Counted from the stretch's first letter, positions 1 to 8,352 are shown. The stretch: 64,000 bases of DNA from an uncultured Flavobacteriaceae bacterium (GCA_947493175.1 CANLQD010000012.1:25383-89382), one strand, 5' to 3'. Made by a program: numbers and translations. The notes: a model not told the origin generated them from the letters alone.

Positions 1-1203
1 CTTTTCAAAATGGTTTTTTAAGTACTGGGCATATTCCAATATAAAGTCAGCTTGAAAAGCCATTTGTTTTTCCTGAAAAGGGGTCAAAAAATCCGTATTG
101 TCCACATAAAACCACTTTCCGGATTCCCCATCAACAATCTTAAACTGGGCGTATCCCGATTTTTCCGTAAGCATGACCCGCCATGAAAATCGGTATCCCT
201 CCTCTGTCCAGAATAGCTCTCCGGGATATAAAAGATATCGAAATGGCACCAACAATTGAAGTGCAAAAAATAGAACCAACATCCTACCAGTTGCTTTTGA
301 GAGGACCCGGGACTTGGGAGCCCAACTTCTTTTTGTATCGAATAGTTCTTTCGAAAACTGAAGTACTCTGGCAAAAAGGGATAGTATTTTACCGTGCAGT
401 TTAGCATCAAAAAAAACGAGGGTGGACACAATCATAATATAAGGAAACATGCCGATAGGAAACAGCACCCGCGTTAGTACATGAAAAATGACTACCAGTG
501 TGAATGCAAAAATCCTTGTTCTGGCATATAACAACAAAAAGGGTATCAGCAAATCGTACCCGGCCCCGATCCAGCTAAAGGCATATTGCACCCATTCCAA
601 ACTGAGCAGATCACCGATAAACGGAATATCAAATTTAGATGGAAGCCATATTTTAAGTGGCATTGCCTTTAACAACCAATCAGAATTCAGTTTGGCCAAA
701 CCTGCATAGAAATAGACGATGCCCAATAGAAGTTTTATACTGTTCAAGGTCCATACGGGAACATATTGAAATGCTTTACGGGTATTTTTGGCCGCATCCA
801 CGGCAAAATAAACATTTGCCGGTAAAAAAATCATCAAGAAACTCAGTAGGCTAATAAAATAATAGTGGTTGAGATAGGTGGTTTTGTCCATCAACTCGAT
901 GTATGTAAAACTGAGAAAAAAGAGAAGCATGGCCAAGCGGTATTTATAGCCAATAGCTACCAAAAGGGCCGATATTCCGCAGATTACAAAAATGAAATAG
1001 GTATAGCCCCCCAAGGGTTTTACCCATTCGAAACCATAGTAAGAAAAGAAGAATTTGGGCTGTACATAAAGTTTATCTACCCAACCATAACTCCAAAAAC
1101 GCACGATACTCAAAAACATCATGAGTCCGAAGAAAATGCGAAAGACCGCCAATGGGGCGGCCTCTACGCTTCTGTTTATATATTTTTCTTTAAGGGAGGT
1201 CAT
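1..1203 (-). CDS. HTTM-domain (vitamin K carboxylase-like) membrane protein, 3' end outside window
   Basis: The frame is open for 401 codons from the ATG at 1203 to the window edge, so the C-terminus is missing. The N-terminus (PLAVFRIFFGLMMFLSIVRF) and several long hydrophobic segments, then a soluble tail with WFYVDNTDFLTPFQ, match the HTTM family, the membrane domain of vitamin K-dependent gamma-carboxylases. The family is known for carboxylating glutamates with reduced vitamin K; for bacterial members the substrate is unknown. It starts 3 nt after the imelysin stop, so the two are surely co-transcribed and it is the last visible gene of the iron/heme locus. A link to modification of a locus protein is inference only. 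Confidence 0.8.
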   Translation of the reverse strand, partial: MTSLKEKYINRSVEAAPLAVFRIFFGLMMFLSIVRFWSYGWVDKLYVQPKFFFSYYGFEWVKPLGGYTYFIFVICGISALLVAIGYKYRLAMLLFFLSFTYIELMDKTTYLNHYYFISLLSFLMIFLPANVYFAVDAAKNTRKAFQYVPVWTLNSIKLLLGIVYFYAGLAKLNSDWLLKAMPLKIWLPSKFDIPFIGDLLSLEWVQYAFSWIGAGYDLLIPFLLLYARTRIFAFTLVVIFHVLTRVLFPIGMFPYIMIVSTLVFFDAKLHGKILSLFARVLQFSKELFDTKRSWAPKSRVLSKATGRMLVLFFALQLLVPFRYLLYPGELFWTEEGYRFSWRVMLTEKSGYAQFKIVDGESGKWFYVDNTDFLTPFQEKQMAFQADFILEYAQYLKNHFEK

Positions 1204-1206
1204 GAA

Positions 1207-2343
1207 TTAGTCACCATCAGCGTCCACAAAATCGATACTGATACTCATAGCGGAGACCATGTCGACTTTCAACAGGGGAACGGCCCTTTGCACCTCATCG
1301 TAAGCGGTAGACATCTGAGTAGGCACCGCATTGTTTTCCAACTCTTCCCGGAAAGGTGCCAATGCAACGACCGCCTCTCTCGCTTTATTAAACTGGTCGT
1401 TGACAATATCGTTGAGGCTCTCCCCATCTTTTAATTCGTTCAAGGCATCCAAATAAGAAGCCAAACTTTCACCCGAACTACTCTTGCCAAAATGTTTACC
1501 GTTAAAAAAATCTTGAAAAGCGGAAAGACCTTCTAAAAAAAGTTCATTGGAAACGGAACCTTCGTAGTAAGCCTCCAATTTATCAGGTAGGGAACTTCCT
1601 GAAAACACGCCCAATGGGATTCCCATTTTCCCCGCCCTTAAAAACTTTTCGTAATAAAAAATATAATCGTTTACATAACGGTCTACAGAAGCAGTCGCCG
1701 AGGCACCGTCATTGGAGACAAAGGTATCTCGATACCCGTTATTCCATCCGTCCAGGACTTCTTTGGTCAGGTTTTGCATATCGGCCAATACGGCATCGAT
1801 ATAAGCGATCAACGCATCACGGTCGACATCGTTGTATTTTGATACGATGGCGTCATCAGTATCTGCCAAACCATTGATCAAATAGTCAAGGCTAGGAAAA
1901 CCCTTTGCATCACGATTGGAGGACAAGGAGAGATCATAACCCGTACTGGCCATATTCGCCTCTATCTTGTCCGGAGCGGTGGGATAGGTATTCATGTTCA
2001 ACCGTAGGCCTTGACTCTCTGCAGGACCAATTTCGAACATCGAGACTTGTTGCCAGCTTTTATAGCTTGATAGCCAGGCCGCCCGAAAAGAGACCAGATT
2101 GGCCGTACTCGCATCGGTCTTAAATGCATCAAAAGCCGTGGCAAGTACTTCTAACTCCGTAGCGAAAGCCTCGTAGGACGGAACAATAATGTTATCGGCC
2201 CAATTGACCAACATCGTTCCTCTTTCAAAGGTGGCGGTGTCCGGTTCGCTTGGTGTGCCATCGGGAGGGACTTCACCTCCATCGTCGGAGGTACATGCCC
2301 AAAGGGCCGTCAAAAGTAGTGCAAAGGCAAAAACCCGTTTCAT
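1207..2343 (-). CDS. imelysin-family lipoprotein (M75/IrpA-like)
   Basis: 378 residues from the ATG at 2343. The first residues form a lipoprotein signal peptide (MKRVFAFALLLTALWAC, lipid Cys17) followed by an acidic DDGGE linker. The body (LVSFRAAWLSSYKSWQQVSMFEIGPAE, then DYLINGL) is that of imelysin-like proteins, two-helix-bundle envelope proteins tied to iron uptake and not proven to be peptidases. An ATG at 2376 would add 11 polar residues before the signal peptide and is less likely. It has its own candidate promoter behind the terminator of the DUF4856 gene, and leads into the HTTM gene 3 nt later. A role in iron or heme handling at the outer membrane is inferred from the neighbours. 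Confidence 0.85.
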   Translation of the reverse strand: MKRVFAFALLLTALWACTSDDGGEVPPDGTPSEPDTATFERGTMLVNWADNIIVPSYEAFATELEVLATAFDAFKTDASTANLVSFRAAWLSSYKSWQQVSMFEIGPAESQGLRLNMNTYPTAPDKIEANMASTGYDLSLSSNRDAKGFPSLDYLINGLADTDDAIVSKYNDVDRDALIAYIDAVLADMQNLTKEVLDGWNNGYRDTFVSNDGASATASVDRYVNDYIFYYEKFLRAGKMGIPLGVFSGSSLPDKLEAYYEGSVSNELFLEGLSAFQDFFNGKHFGKSSSGESLASYLDALNELKDGESLNDIVNDQFNKAREAVVALAPFREELENNAVPTQMSTAYDEVQRAVPLLKVDMVSAMSISIDFVDADGD

Positions 2344-2403
2344 CAGCGGTAGTTTGTTCAAGTGCTCAGATGCCATAGCTTATTTTTATTTATTCTAATT
2401 AAG

Positions 2404-2411
2404 CAAAAATA
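2404..2411 (-). promoter_or_regulatory. candidate -7 element TATTTTTG for imelysin-HTTM
   Basis: The minus strand reads TATTTTTG, a full match to the Bacteroidota -7 box TAnnTTTG. Start of transcription would be near 2399. No clear -33 TTTG was found at the right distance. It lies directly after the hairpin at 2411-2452, so imelysin and HTTM could be transcribed apart from DUF4856. Confidence 0.4.
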
Positions 2412-2452
2412 AAAAAGCAACCCGTTCCTACCTAAGAACAAGCTGCTTTTTT
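2411..2452 (-). terminator. hairpin terminator between DUF4856 and imelysin genes
   Basis: AAAAAAGCA at 2411-2419 pairs with TGCTTTTTT at 2444-2452, with an inner GTTC/GAAC pair at 2424-2427 and 2436-2439. It follows the DUF4856 stop by about 30 nt and ends in a T run on the minus strand. It may be partial, letting some transcripts continue into imelysin. Confidence 0.55.
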
Positions 2453-2481
2453 TATTAACATAAAACTGTAATGCTTTTTAA

Positions 2482-3783
2482 CTATTCAGCCGCCTGTTCC
2501 AAGGTGAAATCAAAACGATCCGCAATGACATTGGAAAGGGCATCCAACGTTTCGGCCGTAACGTCCCAAAGACCATTTTCACCATCGTCCAAAAGGTCGA
2601 TCAACAGGGCGTCTGTTTCGCTCTTTGAAAAGTAAGGCGCATCTGAATCCGGTCTTCTGGTAAACTGTAGGCTGTAGATAAAACCATATCCTTCCGATAA
2701 ATCGTGAAAAGCGGTCCCGTAAGCGGGCGTCTCCTGAACAAGGGAATTTTTTGCCTGTTGCAAATAATACACTGCTCGTATAGCAATTATTTCCGAAAGT
2801 TTCTTCTTAATAATCGCCGCTTGGGCATCCCGTAGTTCGTACTCTTTGGCCACAATAGCGGCACGGCCTAATTTAAATGCATCAAAGATATCATTGGCAA
2901 TACCTTCAAAATCGGTATCACCCTCTACCCTACCAATGTATTTATTCAAGAAACTATCTGCCCCTAAATCGGCATTGGGATCGGCAGCATCGGCATTCAA
3001 CCCATATACATAACCATAAGCTTCGTCCCATTTGTGTTCCATGGTGGTATACGACTTATCTTCGGCTAGGGTATCGGAGTCGTTCTCGGTTCGGTTGTCG
3101 CCTTCATCGAGTATGGCGGGGCTCAAATAGTTGTTCAATGCCTGGTCCAGGGTCCATGCGCCTATTAACCCTTTATTGAACAATTGATTGTATTCCAGTC
3201 CCTGAGCATTCACATAGCGCGTGGATGACCCGTCGGGCAATTGACCTGCCGTACCCGCACTGGCCGCTATATTGAAATTAGGAAACACCTCGGTTACCTG
3301 AGCGTTCAACCACGCATCAAAATCGGCCCTGATCAACAATTGATCGGCACTATTGCTAGAAAAGTAATCGAACGATGCAGCCGTTTTACTCTTAATATTC
3401 TTATCGGAAGCGTTCAAATCGCTATTTTGAAAACTAGCATCTCCTTCTTCATGCGCGAACATATTTAAAAGCGTTTCAGCAGTAGTGGCAGGTTCCAATA
3501 ATAGGGGCAAGATTTCTTCACTCATCAACAAGCGGGTGGTTTGCCCGTTGAAATCAACCGTTGACTGACCATTGCGTTCAAAAACATAAGTAGCGGGAGT
3601 CTCCACTGCTACCTCGCAAGGTGTACAACTACCACCACAATCGACGCCTGTTTCATCTCCGTTCTGCTCATTATCGGAACAGCTTGCAGAGGGCTCTGGT
3701 TCTACAGGGTCGTTATCATCCGAAGAACAGGCCGCAAACAGAAAAAAAGAAACAGCAATTAGAGGAAAAATTATTTTTTTCAT
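2482..3783 (-). CDS. DUF4856-domain lipoprotein
   Basis: 433 residues. A lipoprotein signal peptide ends at Cys19 (FLFAACS). Residues 35-56 carry a four-Cys linker (CSDNEQNGDETGVDCGGSC..C), frequent near the N-terminus of flavobacterial surface lipoproteins. The remainder, starting TYVFERNGQSTVDFNGQTTRL, matches DUF4856, a helical imelysin-associated family without a known activity. It sits between the HmuY/DoxX genes and imelysin. It has its own promoter and two candidate operators upstream, which suggests regulated expression together with the TonB receptor. Function in iron/heme capture is inferred from position only. Confidence 0.85.
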   Translation of the reverse strand: MKKIIFPLIAVSFFLFAACSSDDNDPVEPEPSASCSDNEQNGDETGVDCGGSCTPCEVAVETPATYVFERNGQSTVDFNGQTTRLLMSEEILPLLLEPATTAETLLNMFAHEEGDASFQNSDLNASDKNIKSKTAASFDYFSSNSADQLLIRADFDAWLNAQVTEVFPNFNIAASAGTAGQLPDGSSTRYVNAQGLEYNQLFNKGLIGAWTLDQALNNYLSPAILDEGDNRTENDSDTLAEDKSYTTMEHKWDEAYGYVYGLNADAADPNADLGADSFLNKYIGRVEGDTDFEGIANDIFDAFKLGRAAIVAKEYELRDAQAAIIKKKLSEIIAIRAVYYLQQAKNSLVQETPAYGTAFHDLSEGYGFIYSLQFTRRPDSDAPYFSKSETDALLIDLLDDGENGLWDVTAETLDALSNVIADRFDFTLEQAAE

Positions 3784-3792
3784 GAAAGGTAT

Positions 3793-3815
3793 TTATTTAG
3801 ACTTCTTTTAAATAG
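3793..3815. promoter_or_regulatory. candidate iron-regulator operator at the DUF4856 transcription start
   Basis: The plus strand reads TTATTTAGACT (3793-3803), then TTCTTT, then TAAATAG, an imperfect palindrome. The same TTTATTTAGACT half occurs in the operator between the TonB receptor and DUF6607 (7213-7235). It overlaps the predicted start of transcription (about 3815), so a bound repressor would block the gene. Assignment to a Fur-like protein is inference. Confidence 0.45.
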
Positions 3816-3819
3816 AAGG

Positions 3820-3852
3820 CAAATCTAATGGACAAATCCGGTACTCGCAAAA
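3820..3852 (-). promoter_or_regulatory. promoter of the DUF4856 gene (-33 TTTTG, -7 TAGATTTG)
   Basis: On the minus strand TTTTG (3852-3848) is followed after 20 nt by TAGATTTG (3827-3820). Both elements and their spacing fit the Bacteroidota vegetative promoter. Transcription would start near 3815 and give a leader of about 32 nt. Confidence 0.65.
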
Positions 3853-3877
3853 TTTATTTATACTAAATCTAAATAAA
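3853..3877. promoter_or_regulatory. perfect inverted repeat upstream of the DUF4856 promoter
   Basis: TTTATTTA (3853-3860) and TAAATAAA (3870-3877) are exact inverted copies 9 nt apart, directly upstream of the -33 box. The arms share TTTATTTA with the sites at 3793-3815 and 7213-7235, so the same regulator may bind here. Confidence 0.45.
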
Positions 3878-3935
3878 ATAAAGATTTAACATAGTGGTAA
3901 ACTAGCGTACCTCCTATACGCATGCATCGTGTACA

Positions 3936-4388
3936 TTACATTGGTTTTATCCATATCAAATGTTTCCAACTCTTCCATTCTTTTAAAACCAGTAAAATAT
4001 TCATCAGAAACAGACCTCCTGTCTTTAAAAGCTCTAGTGTCTCCTCGTTTTCCAAAAAAATGTGAAATAGAAATATTTGTAGGGTAATAGGCAATAACAA
4101 AAGAGCTCCTAAAAATCCTGTCCATTGGAGCAGTAACAATATGCCAAATACCAATTCGCAAATTCCTAAGACCTGCCAGAAGTATCCGGTCTGCTTGGCT
4201 CCGCTGATGTACAGTATTTTTTGTAAGGTGCTTTCTTGTTCAGATGATTGAAATTTTTGCGCTTTTTCCACTACTTCGATCGGAGATGGTATAGGCTTTT
4301 GGAATTTTTGAATACCACCATAGACCATCATTGCACCTAAAATCAAACGAAACGCAATGGCTACTAAGTGTACCCCTCTTTTCATCAT
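3936..4388 (-). CDS. DoxX-like membrane protein
   Basis: 150 residues, four hydrophobic segments (around 8-24, 68-87, 91-110 and 125-137) and the motif RLILGAMMVYGGIQKF near the N-terminus, as in DoxX/DoxD-like proteins of the inner membrane. Substrate is unknown. Two adjacent ATG codons (4388, 4385) overlap the HmuY stop, so it is translated after HmuY and belongs to the receptor operon. The last 20 residues (KEWKSWKHLIWIKPM) are basic and probably cytoplasmic. Confidence 0.75.
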   Translation of the reverse strand: MMKRGVHLVAIAFRLILGAMMVYGGIQKFQKPIPSPIEVVEKAQKFQSSEQESTLQKILYISGAKQTGYFWQVLGICELVFGILLLLQWTGFLGALLLLPITLQIFLFHIFLENEETLELLKTGGLFLMNILLVLKEWKSWKHLIWIKPM

Positions 4389-5020
4389 TCGAAAGCAGTT
4401 TGTCCCTCATTGGGGTTATAGACATACTGAAAGGTGTAGAACCGAGATTCATTTACAAAACCATCTGGCTGTGCCGGGGCGTCTTTGTAATAGCTTAAAA
4501 TTTCCATTTTAGCAAACTTGCCATCATGTGTTTTGATTACCAATACTTTTCCGGGGATAGGAGCTATAACGTTCACCTGGGGGTTGTAGTTGTACCAGCC
4601 ATTATCACTCCCAACGGGAATGGCAAAACCGTTTTCCGAATCTTGTATGAAACTTAGGTCGTTCGCATCTGTGACGCTGGGAAAAGTTCCTGTGGCAATT
4701 GCGGCGGCGGCCTCACCGTTTCGAACAGGTTCATCGTTCGTTCCTGTGGGGACCCCTCCATTGATCGCGATGGTGGTTCCACGAAAAGCGATATCCCATT
4801 CCGTATCGCTTGTAGTAACAGTGGCGGTCGCAAAACTAAATTTTGTAAAAGGGCCGCCCACTGGATCTTCCGATGGAGGTCCACCTGTTTGTGGAGCCGG
4901 AACATTGCTTACAGTTCTGCTCTCTATTGCTTCTGACGGTAGTGCATCGTCATCGTTTTCACAGGAAAAAAATAATATGGACAAGAGAAAAAAAGACAAA
5001 ACTTGGAATGTAGATTTCAT
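4385..5020 (-). CDS. HmuY-family heme-binding lipoprotein
   Basis: 211 residues. The lipoprotein signal peptide ends at Cys20 (LFFSC), followed by ENDDD. The body has TKFSFATATVTTSDTEWDIAFRGTTI and GWYNYNP, typical of HmuY proteins, which are surface lipoproteins that strip heme from host or environmental hemoproteins and hand it to a TonB receptor. The heme ligands cannot be told from sequence alone. It lies 68 nt after the TonB receptor gene and overlaps the DoxX-like gene, which is the usual receptor-HmuY order. Confidence 0.85.
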   Translation of the reverse strand: MKSTFQVLSFFLLSILFFSCENDDDALPSEAIESRTVSNVPAPQTGGPPSEDPVGGPFTKFSFATATVTTSDTEWDIAFRGTTIAINGGVPTGTNDEPVRNGEAAAAIATGTFPSVTDANDLSFIQDSENGFAIPVGSDNGWYNYNPQVNVIAPIPGKVLVIKTHDGKFAKMEILSYYKDAPAQPDGFVNESRFYTFQYVYNPNEGQTAFE

Positions 5021-5088
5021 AAGGGTGTTTTTTAAAAGGATTAAATTGATTTATTAAAAAGTTTTCACACACATCACCTGATACCTTA

Positions 5089-7182
5089 TTAAAAGTTCAC
5101 TCCGATTCTAGTGAATAGCTGAATTCCGGCAAGTCCGGGAATGTTATCTGCATCTCGGTAGTCAAATAGGTTATTCGCCCCTAGCTGCAAGGTATAGGTA
5201 TCGGAAAAGGTCTTGTTCAAAGCAAGGTTTACCAAAGCGTACCCATTTACGAAGGTGGTATCGAAGGTATCCAGGATGTCGTTTCCATTGCTATCGAAGA
5301 GACCATACCGACTTCGATAGTTGACCCGTAGGTTCATATGAACATCCCATTCGGGAATATTATAGAAAATTTTAGTGTTGGCGGTGTGCCTGGAACGGTT
5401 GACGAGTCCGAAATAGTCTGAATTATCCAAGACGACGGTCTGCAGCGTTCGCGGGTCGCGTGCAAATACTTCGCCCCGTTCCAAAGCCACCCTTTTTTGT
5501 TTATCTTTTGCATACAACAGTTGATACCCACCCGATAAGGTGAGCCGGTCTGATACTTTATAGTGTATGTCGAGCTCGAGCCCAGTAGTGTAGATTTCAT
5601 CAAAATTGGCATAACTGAATACGTTTTGCCCATTGATCTGTCTTGCGATGGCACGTGTATCGATTAGATTTTGAAAGTCGTTGCGGAAGAGATTCAAATT
5701 TAGGCGCACCTTCCCCTTGGTATAAGAAGCACCCAAGTTATACCCGATGGAACTCTCGGCCTCTAGAGGCTCCCCCAATTCTTCCAGGTCAAAAAGAATA
5801 TCCAGTAGCTGACCTTGCGCCTCCAATTCTAGAACTTTATCGACTGCCACATTATAGCCCAAAACCGTGTATCCGACAGCAGAATTGGTAAAGTCGAAAT
5901 ACAGCTGTCTAAAATCGGGGGCTTTAAATCCGTAACCGACCGAACCCTTTACCGAGACTACATCCGAAATTTTCCAATGTGTGGAAGCTTTGGGACTGAA
6001 CTGGGACCGGTATGCACTATGGTTGTCGTAGCGTGCCCCAAGGATTAGGTTTACCTTTTTCAATGGGTAAAAATCGTACTGTACAAAAGCGTATTCGGAA
6101 TCGAATCTGACTTCTTCGTCAAAAAAAGTTCGATCTAAGCGCTCCTGATTAAAACCCACACCCACGGTTAGGTCGTGCTTTGGTTTGATGGTATAGGTAG
6201 CCCTAATTTCGGGCCGCAATAGATACTGGTCAAAATCACTTTCACTAAAAAGGGCATCGGTCACCGGGCTCTGCAAAAACTCCGTAGCCATATAATTGGT
6301 ATAATAGAGTTCATACTGAAGTGCCAATTCGTTACCGACATGATGATCCAAACGAAGTTGCATATTGCTTTCCTTGATGTCACTACTGCCCTCGAACAAT
6401 TCCTCATCGATCAACAAATTAATATCTTGATCTTGCCGATAGTACCTGCCAGAGGCGAACAGCTTCATATTTTTTGAAAAATCATAGAAAACCTGCCCGT
6501 TAAAAGTATGGTTGTTGAACTCCGGTACGGTTTGGCCCACTACTTCTGGAAACAAATCATACCCGTCGCTGTACAGACTGTTGGCAAAAAAGGAATACCC
6601 AAATTTTTTTATTCTTTGGTCAACCCCCACATTAATGTCATGGGTATTAAAAGAAGCGAACCGATAAGACGCATCCCCATGAATTTTGTCGTCTTTCGGA
6701 TGTTCGGTAATGATATTGATAACACCCCCTAAAGCCTCGGATCCGTATAAGCTTGACGAAGGCCCTTTTACGATCTCGATTTGTTCGATGTTCCCAACCG
6801 TTAAACGACTCAAGTCAAAATTGCCGGCAGAACGGCCCACCAACGGAACACCGTTGATCAAAATTAATATGTAGTCAGCCGCAATCCCTTGTATCTGCAC
6901 TCCGTCGAAACCACTTTCGTCCGCTACGGTAATGATTCCCGTTTGCTCGTTTAAAATTTCATTTAAACGGATAACCCCGGTGTTTCGGAGTTGTTCTTTG
7001 GAAATCAAAGTCACCGGTAATGGCACTGAAGAAAGTTGCCGAACGGTTCTTGTAGCCGTCACAATGACTTCATCTAAATCCTGTATAAGAACGGAATCTT
7101 TTAAATCAATATGCTCCTGTCCAAAAATCACAGATGTAAAAACACTAGTAAAAGCAATAGCTAGGAGATTATTTAGATTCAT
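5089..7182 (-). CDS. TonB-dependent receptor, HmuR-like (heme/iron)
   Basis: 697 residues from the ATG at 7182, which follows TTAGGA and starts a signal peptide ending SVIFGQ. A TTG at 7203 falls in the predicted -7 promoter box and is rejected as start. The TonB box region reads DLDEVIVTATR; the plug domain follows (TGVIRLNEILNEQTGI, then EIVKGPSSSLYGSEALGGVINIIT), then a 22-strand barrel ending in the aromatic residue of GVNF. Plug and barrel are complete. With HmuY next to it, the likely cargo is heme or another iron complex, imported through the outer membrane with TonB/ExbBD energy. Divergent DUF6607 shares its control region. Confidence 0.9.
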   Translation of the reverse strand: MNLNNLLAIAFTSVFTSVIFGQEHIDLKDSVLIQDLDEVIVTATRTVRQLSSVPLPVTLISKEQLRNTGVIRLNEILNEQTGIITVADESGFDGVQIQGIAADYILILINGVPLVGRSAGNFDLSRLTVGNIEQIEIVKGPSSSLYGSEALGGVINIITEHPKDDKIHGDASYRFASFNTHDINVGVDQRIKKFGYSFFANSLYSDGYDLFPEVVGQTVPEFNNHTFNGQVFYDFSKNMKLFASGRYYRQDQDINLLIDEELFEGSSDIKESNMQLRLDHHVGNELALQYELYYTNYMATEFLQSPVTDALFSESDFDQYLLRPEIRATYTIKPKHDLTVGVGFNQERLDRTFFDEEVRFDSEYAFVQYDFYPLKKVNLILGARYDNHSAYRSQFSPKASTHWKISDVVSVKGSVGYGFKAPDFRQLYFDFTNSAVGYTVLGYNVAVDKVLELEAQGQLLDILFDLEELGEPLEAESSIGYNLGASYTKGKVRLNLNLFRNDFQNLIDTRAIARQINGQNVFSYANFDEIYTTGLELDIHYKVSDRLTLSGGYQLLYAKDKQKRVALERGEVFARDPRTLQTVVLDNSDYFGLVNRSRHTANTKIFYNIPEWDVHMNLRVNYRSRYGLFDSNGNDILDTFDTTFVNGYALVNLALNKTFSDTYTLQLGANNLFDYRDADNIPGLAGIQLFTRIGVNF

Positions 7183-7200
7183 TCCTAATAAATTTTTCAA

Positions 7201-7208
7201 CAAATATA
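7201..7208 (-). promoter_or_regulatory. -7 element TATATTTG of the TonB receptor operon
   Basis: The minus strand reads TATATTTG, an exact TAnnTTTG match. Transcription would start near 7196, giving a leader of about 14 nt to the ATG at 7182. The expected -33 region falls inside the palindrome at 7213-7235. Confidence 0.55.
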
Positions 7209-7212
7209 TATC

Positions 7213-7235
7213 TTATTTTTAATCAGTCTAAATAA
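7213..7235. promoter_or_regulatory. candidate iron-regulator operator between receptor and DUF6607 genes
   Basis: The plus strand reads TTATTTTTAATCAG then TCTAAATAA; on the minus strand this is TTATTTAGACT followed by an AAAATAA half. The TTATTTAGACT half is identical to 3793-3803. The site lies between the two divergent -7 boxes (7201-7208 and 7242-7249), where a bound repressor would block both. A Fur-type regulator is the natural guess in a heme locus but is not shown. Confidence 0.5.
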
Positions 7236-7241
7236 ATTTAA

Positions 7242-7249
7242 TATTTTTG
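7242..7249 (+). promoter_or_regulatory. candidate -7 element TATTTTTG for the DUF6607 gene
   Basis: Exact TAnnTTTG match; start near 7254 would give a leader of about 128 nt to the ATG at 7382. No good -33 box was seen. It places DUF6607 under the same operator as the receptor operon. Confidence 0.45.
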
Positions 7250-7381
7250 TTCTCGAGTCTTTAACCAATGGGCTTGGAAAAATATGAACATGAAAAGAGT
7301 AGACTGTCGCGTTACATCCATCAATATTTTCCTTACCGGATTTCGCTATATCGCTCGACAAACATTAATAAACAAACACCT

Positions 7382-8290
7382 ATGAAAAAATTATTCTTCT
7401 TAGGGCTTCTGCTCTCCGGAAGCTCATTAACCGCACAAACTGCATTCATTAAAAAGCAGCAGGACCGGAATGCCGTCAAAAAAATGTGTGGTTGCTACGA
7501 GGTTACTTTCAATTTCGCCGAAACCTTTCAGTATCGTCAGGATTCGCTTTACCGACCTTCCAAAAACAAAATAGACACTGCATTGGAATGGGCACAGCTG
7601 GTAACCGACGAAAATGATAAAATCGTCATCCAACATATTTTACAGGTTGGCAACCCCTCTAAACCGAACATCATTAAGCATTGGCGGCAAGACTGGTTGT
7701 ACGAGAACAGGAATTTTTATCTGTATGATGGTGATAACAACTGGAAATTCGAAAAGAAAGACCCAGCGGATGTAAAAGGGCAATGGACACAAAAAGTATA
7801 TCAGGTAGACGACAGTCCACGATATGAGGGCAGTGCTACTTGGGTTCATGTAGACGGCAAAAGTTATTGGGAGAACACCACACCGGCACCCTTGCCGCGG
7901 CGGGAATATACCAAGCGGAGCGATTACAACATAACGATGCGGGGCAACCGGCATGAAATAGTTGCGAATGGCTGGGTACATGATCAGGACAATGCGAAGG
8001 TCATTCGCCAAGACGGGCAACCAGATGTTGTGTTGGCCATGGAAAAGGGCTACAACACCTACATTAAAGTACCGGATGCCCGTTGCAAAGCAGCTTCTGA
8101 TTGGTGGCAAAAGTATCAAGATAAATGGGCGACAGTTCGTTCTAAATGGGAAACGATCTTTAATCGAGATACCAATCTAACGTTGGCCAAAAAAGTAGAC
8201 AATAAGGTATTGTTCAAACATTTATTCGATGATGAAATCGATGGCGAAAAAGAAATTGCAAACGTCATCGATTCGTTTGTAAAGAATTAG
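7382..8290 (+). CDS. DUF6607-family exported protein
   Basis: 302 residues from the ATG at 7382, which begins a signal peptide (MKKLFFLGLLLSGSSLTAQ). An upstream in-frame ATG at 7268 would place 38 polar residues before it and is rejected. The mature part is rich in Trp and charged residues, with MCGCYEVTFNFAETF near its N-terminus (CxC pair) and repeated W-containing blocks (HWRQDWLYENRNFYLYDGDNNW). This fits DUF6607, a family of unknown function. Divergent transcription from the TonB receptor through a shared operator suggests a part in iron or heme uptake. Confidence 0.7.
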   Translation: MKKLFFLGLLLSGSSLTAQTAFIKKQQDRNAVKKMCGCYEVTFNFAETFQYRQDSLYRPSKNKIDTALEWAQLVTDENDKIVIQHILQVGNPSKPNIIKHWRQDWLYENRNFYLYDGDNNWKFEKKDPADVKGQWTQKVYQVDDSPRYEGSATWVHVDGKSYWENTTPAPLPRREYTKRSDYNITMRGNRHEIVANGWVHDQDNAKVIRQDGQPDVVLAMEKGYNTYIKVPDARCKAASDWWQKYQDKWATVRSKWETIFNRDTNLTLAKKVDNKVLFKHLFDDEIDGEKEIANVIDSFVKN

Positions 8291-8308
8291 CATTGTCCCA
8301 ATGCATCG

Positions 8309-8352
8309 AACCACTGGTAGGAAACCATTTTTCCTGTCGGTGGTTTTATTCC
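8309..8352 (+). terminator. rho-independent terminator after the DUF6607 gene
   Basis: AACCAC (8309-8314) pairs with GTGGTT (8340-8345) around an inner AGGAAA (8319-8324)/TTTCCT (8330-8335) stem, followed by a T-rich tail. It ends the DUF6607 transcript 18 nt after its stop. Confidence 0.6.

Noticed and set aside
865..1434. 189-codon plus-strand frame across the HTTM/imelysin junction
   Set aside because: It is antisense to two clear genes, has a low-likelihood composition and no family likeness.
4385..4388. Fusion of HmuY and DoxX-like proteins
   Set aside because: The two frames differ and overlap only through ATGATGA, which is ordinary translational coupling.
4590..5057. 155-codon plus-strand frame over HmuY
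   Set aside because: Antisense shadow of the HmuY gene, whose lipoprotein signal and body are convincing.
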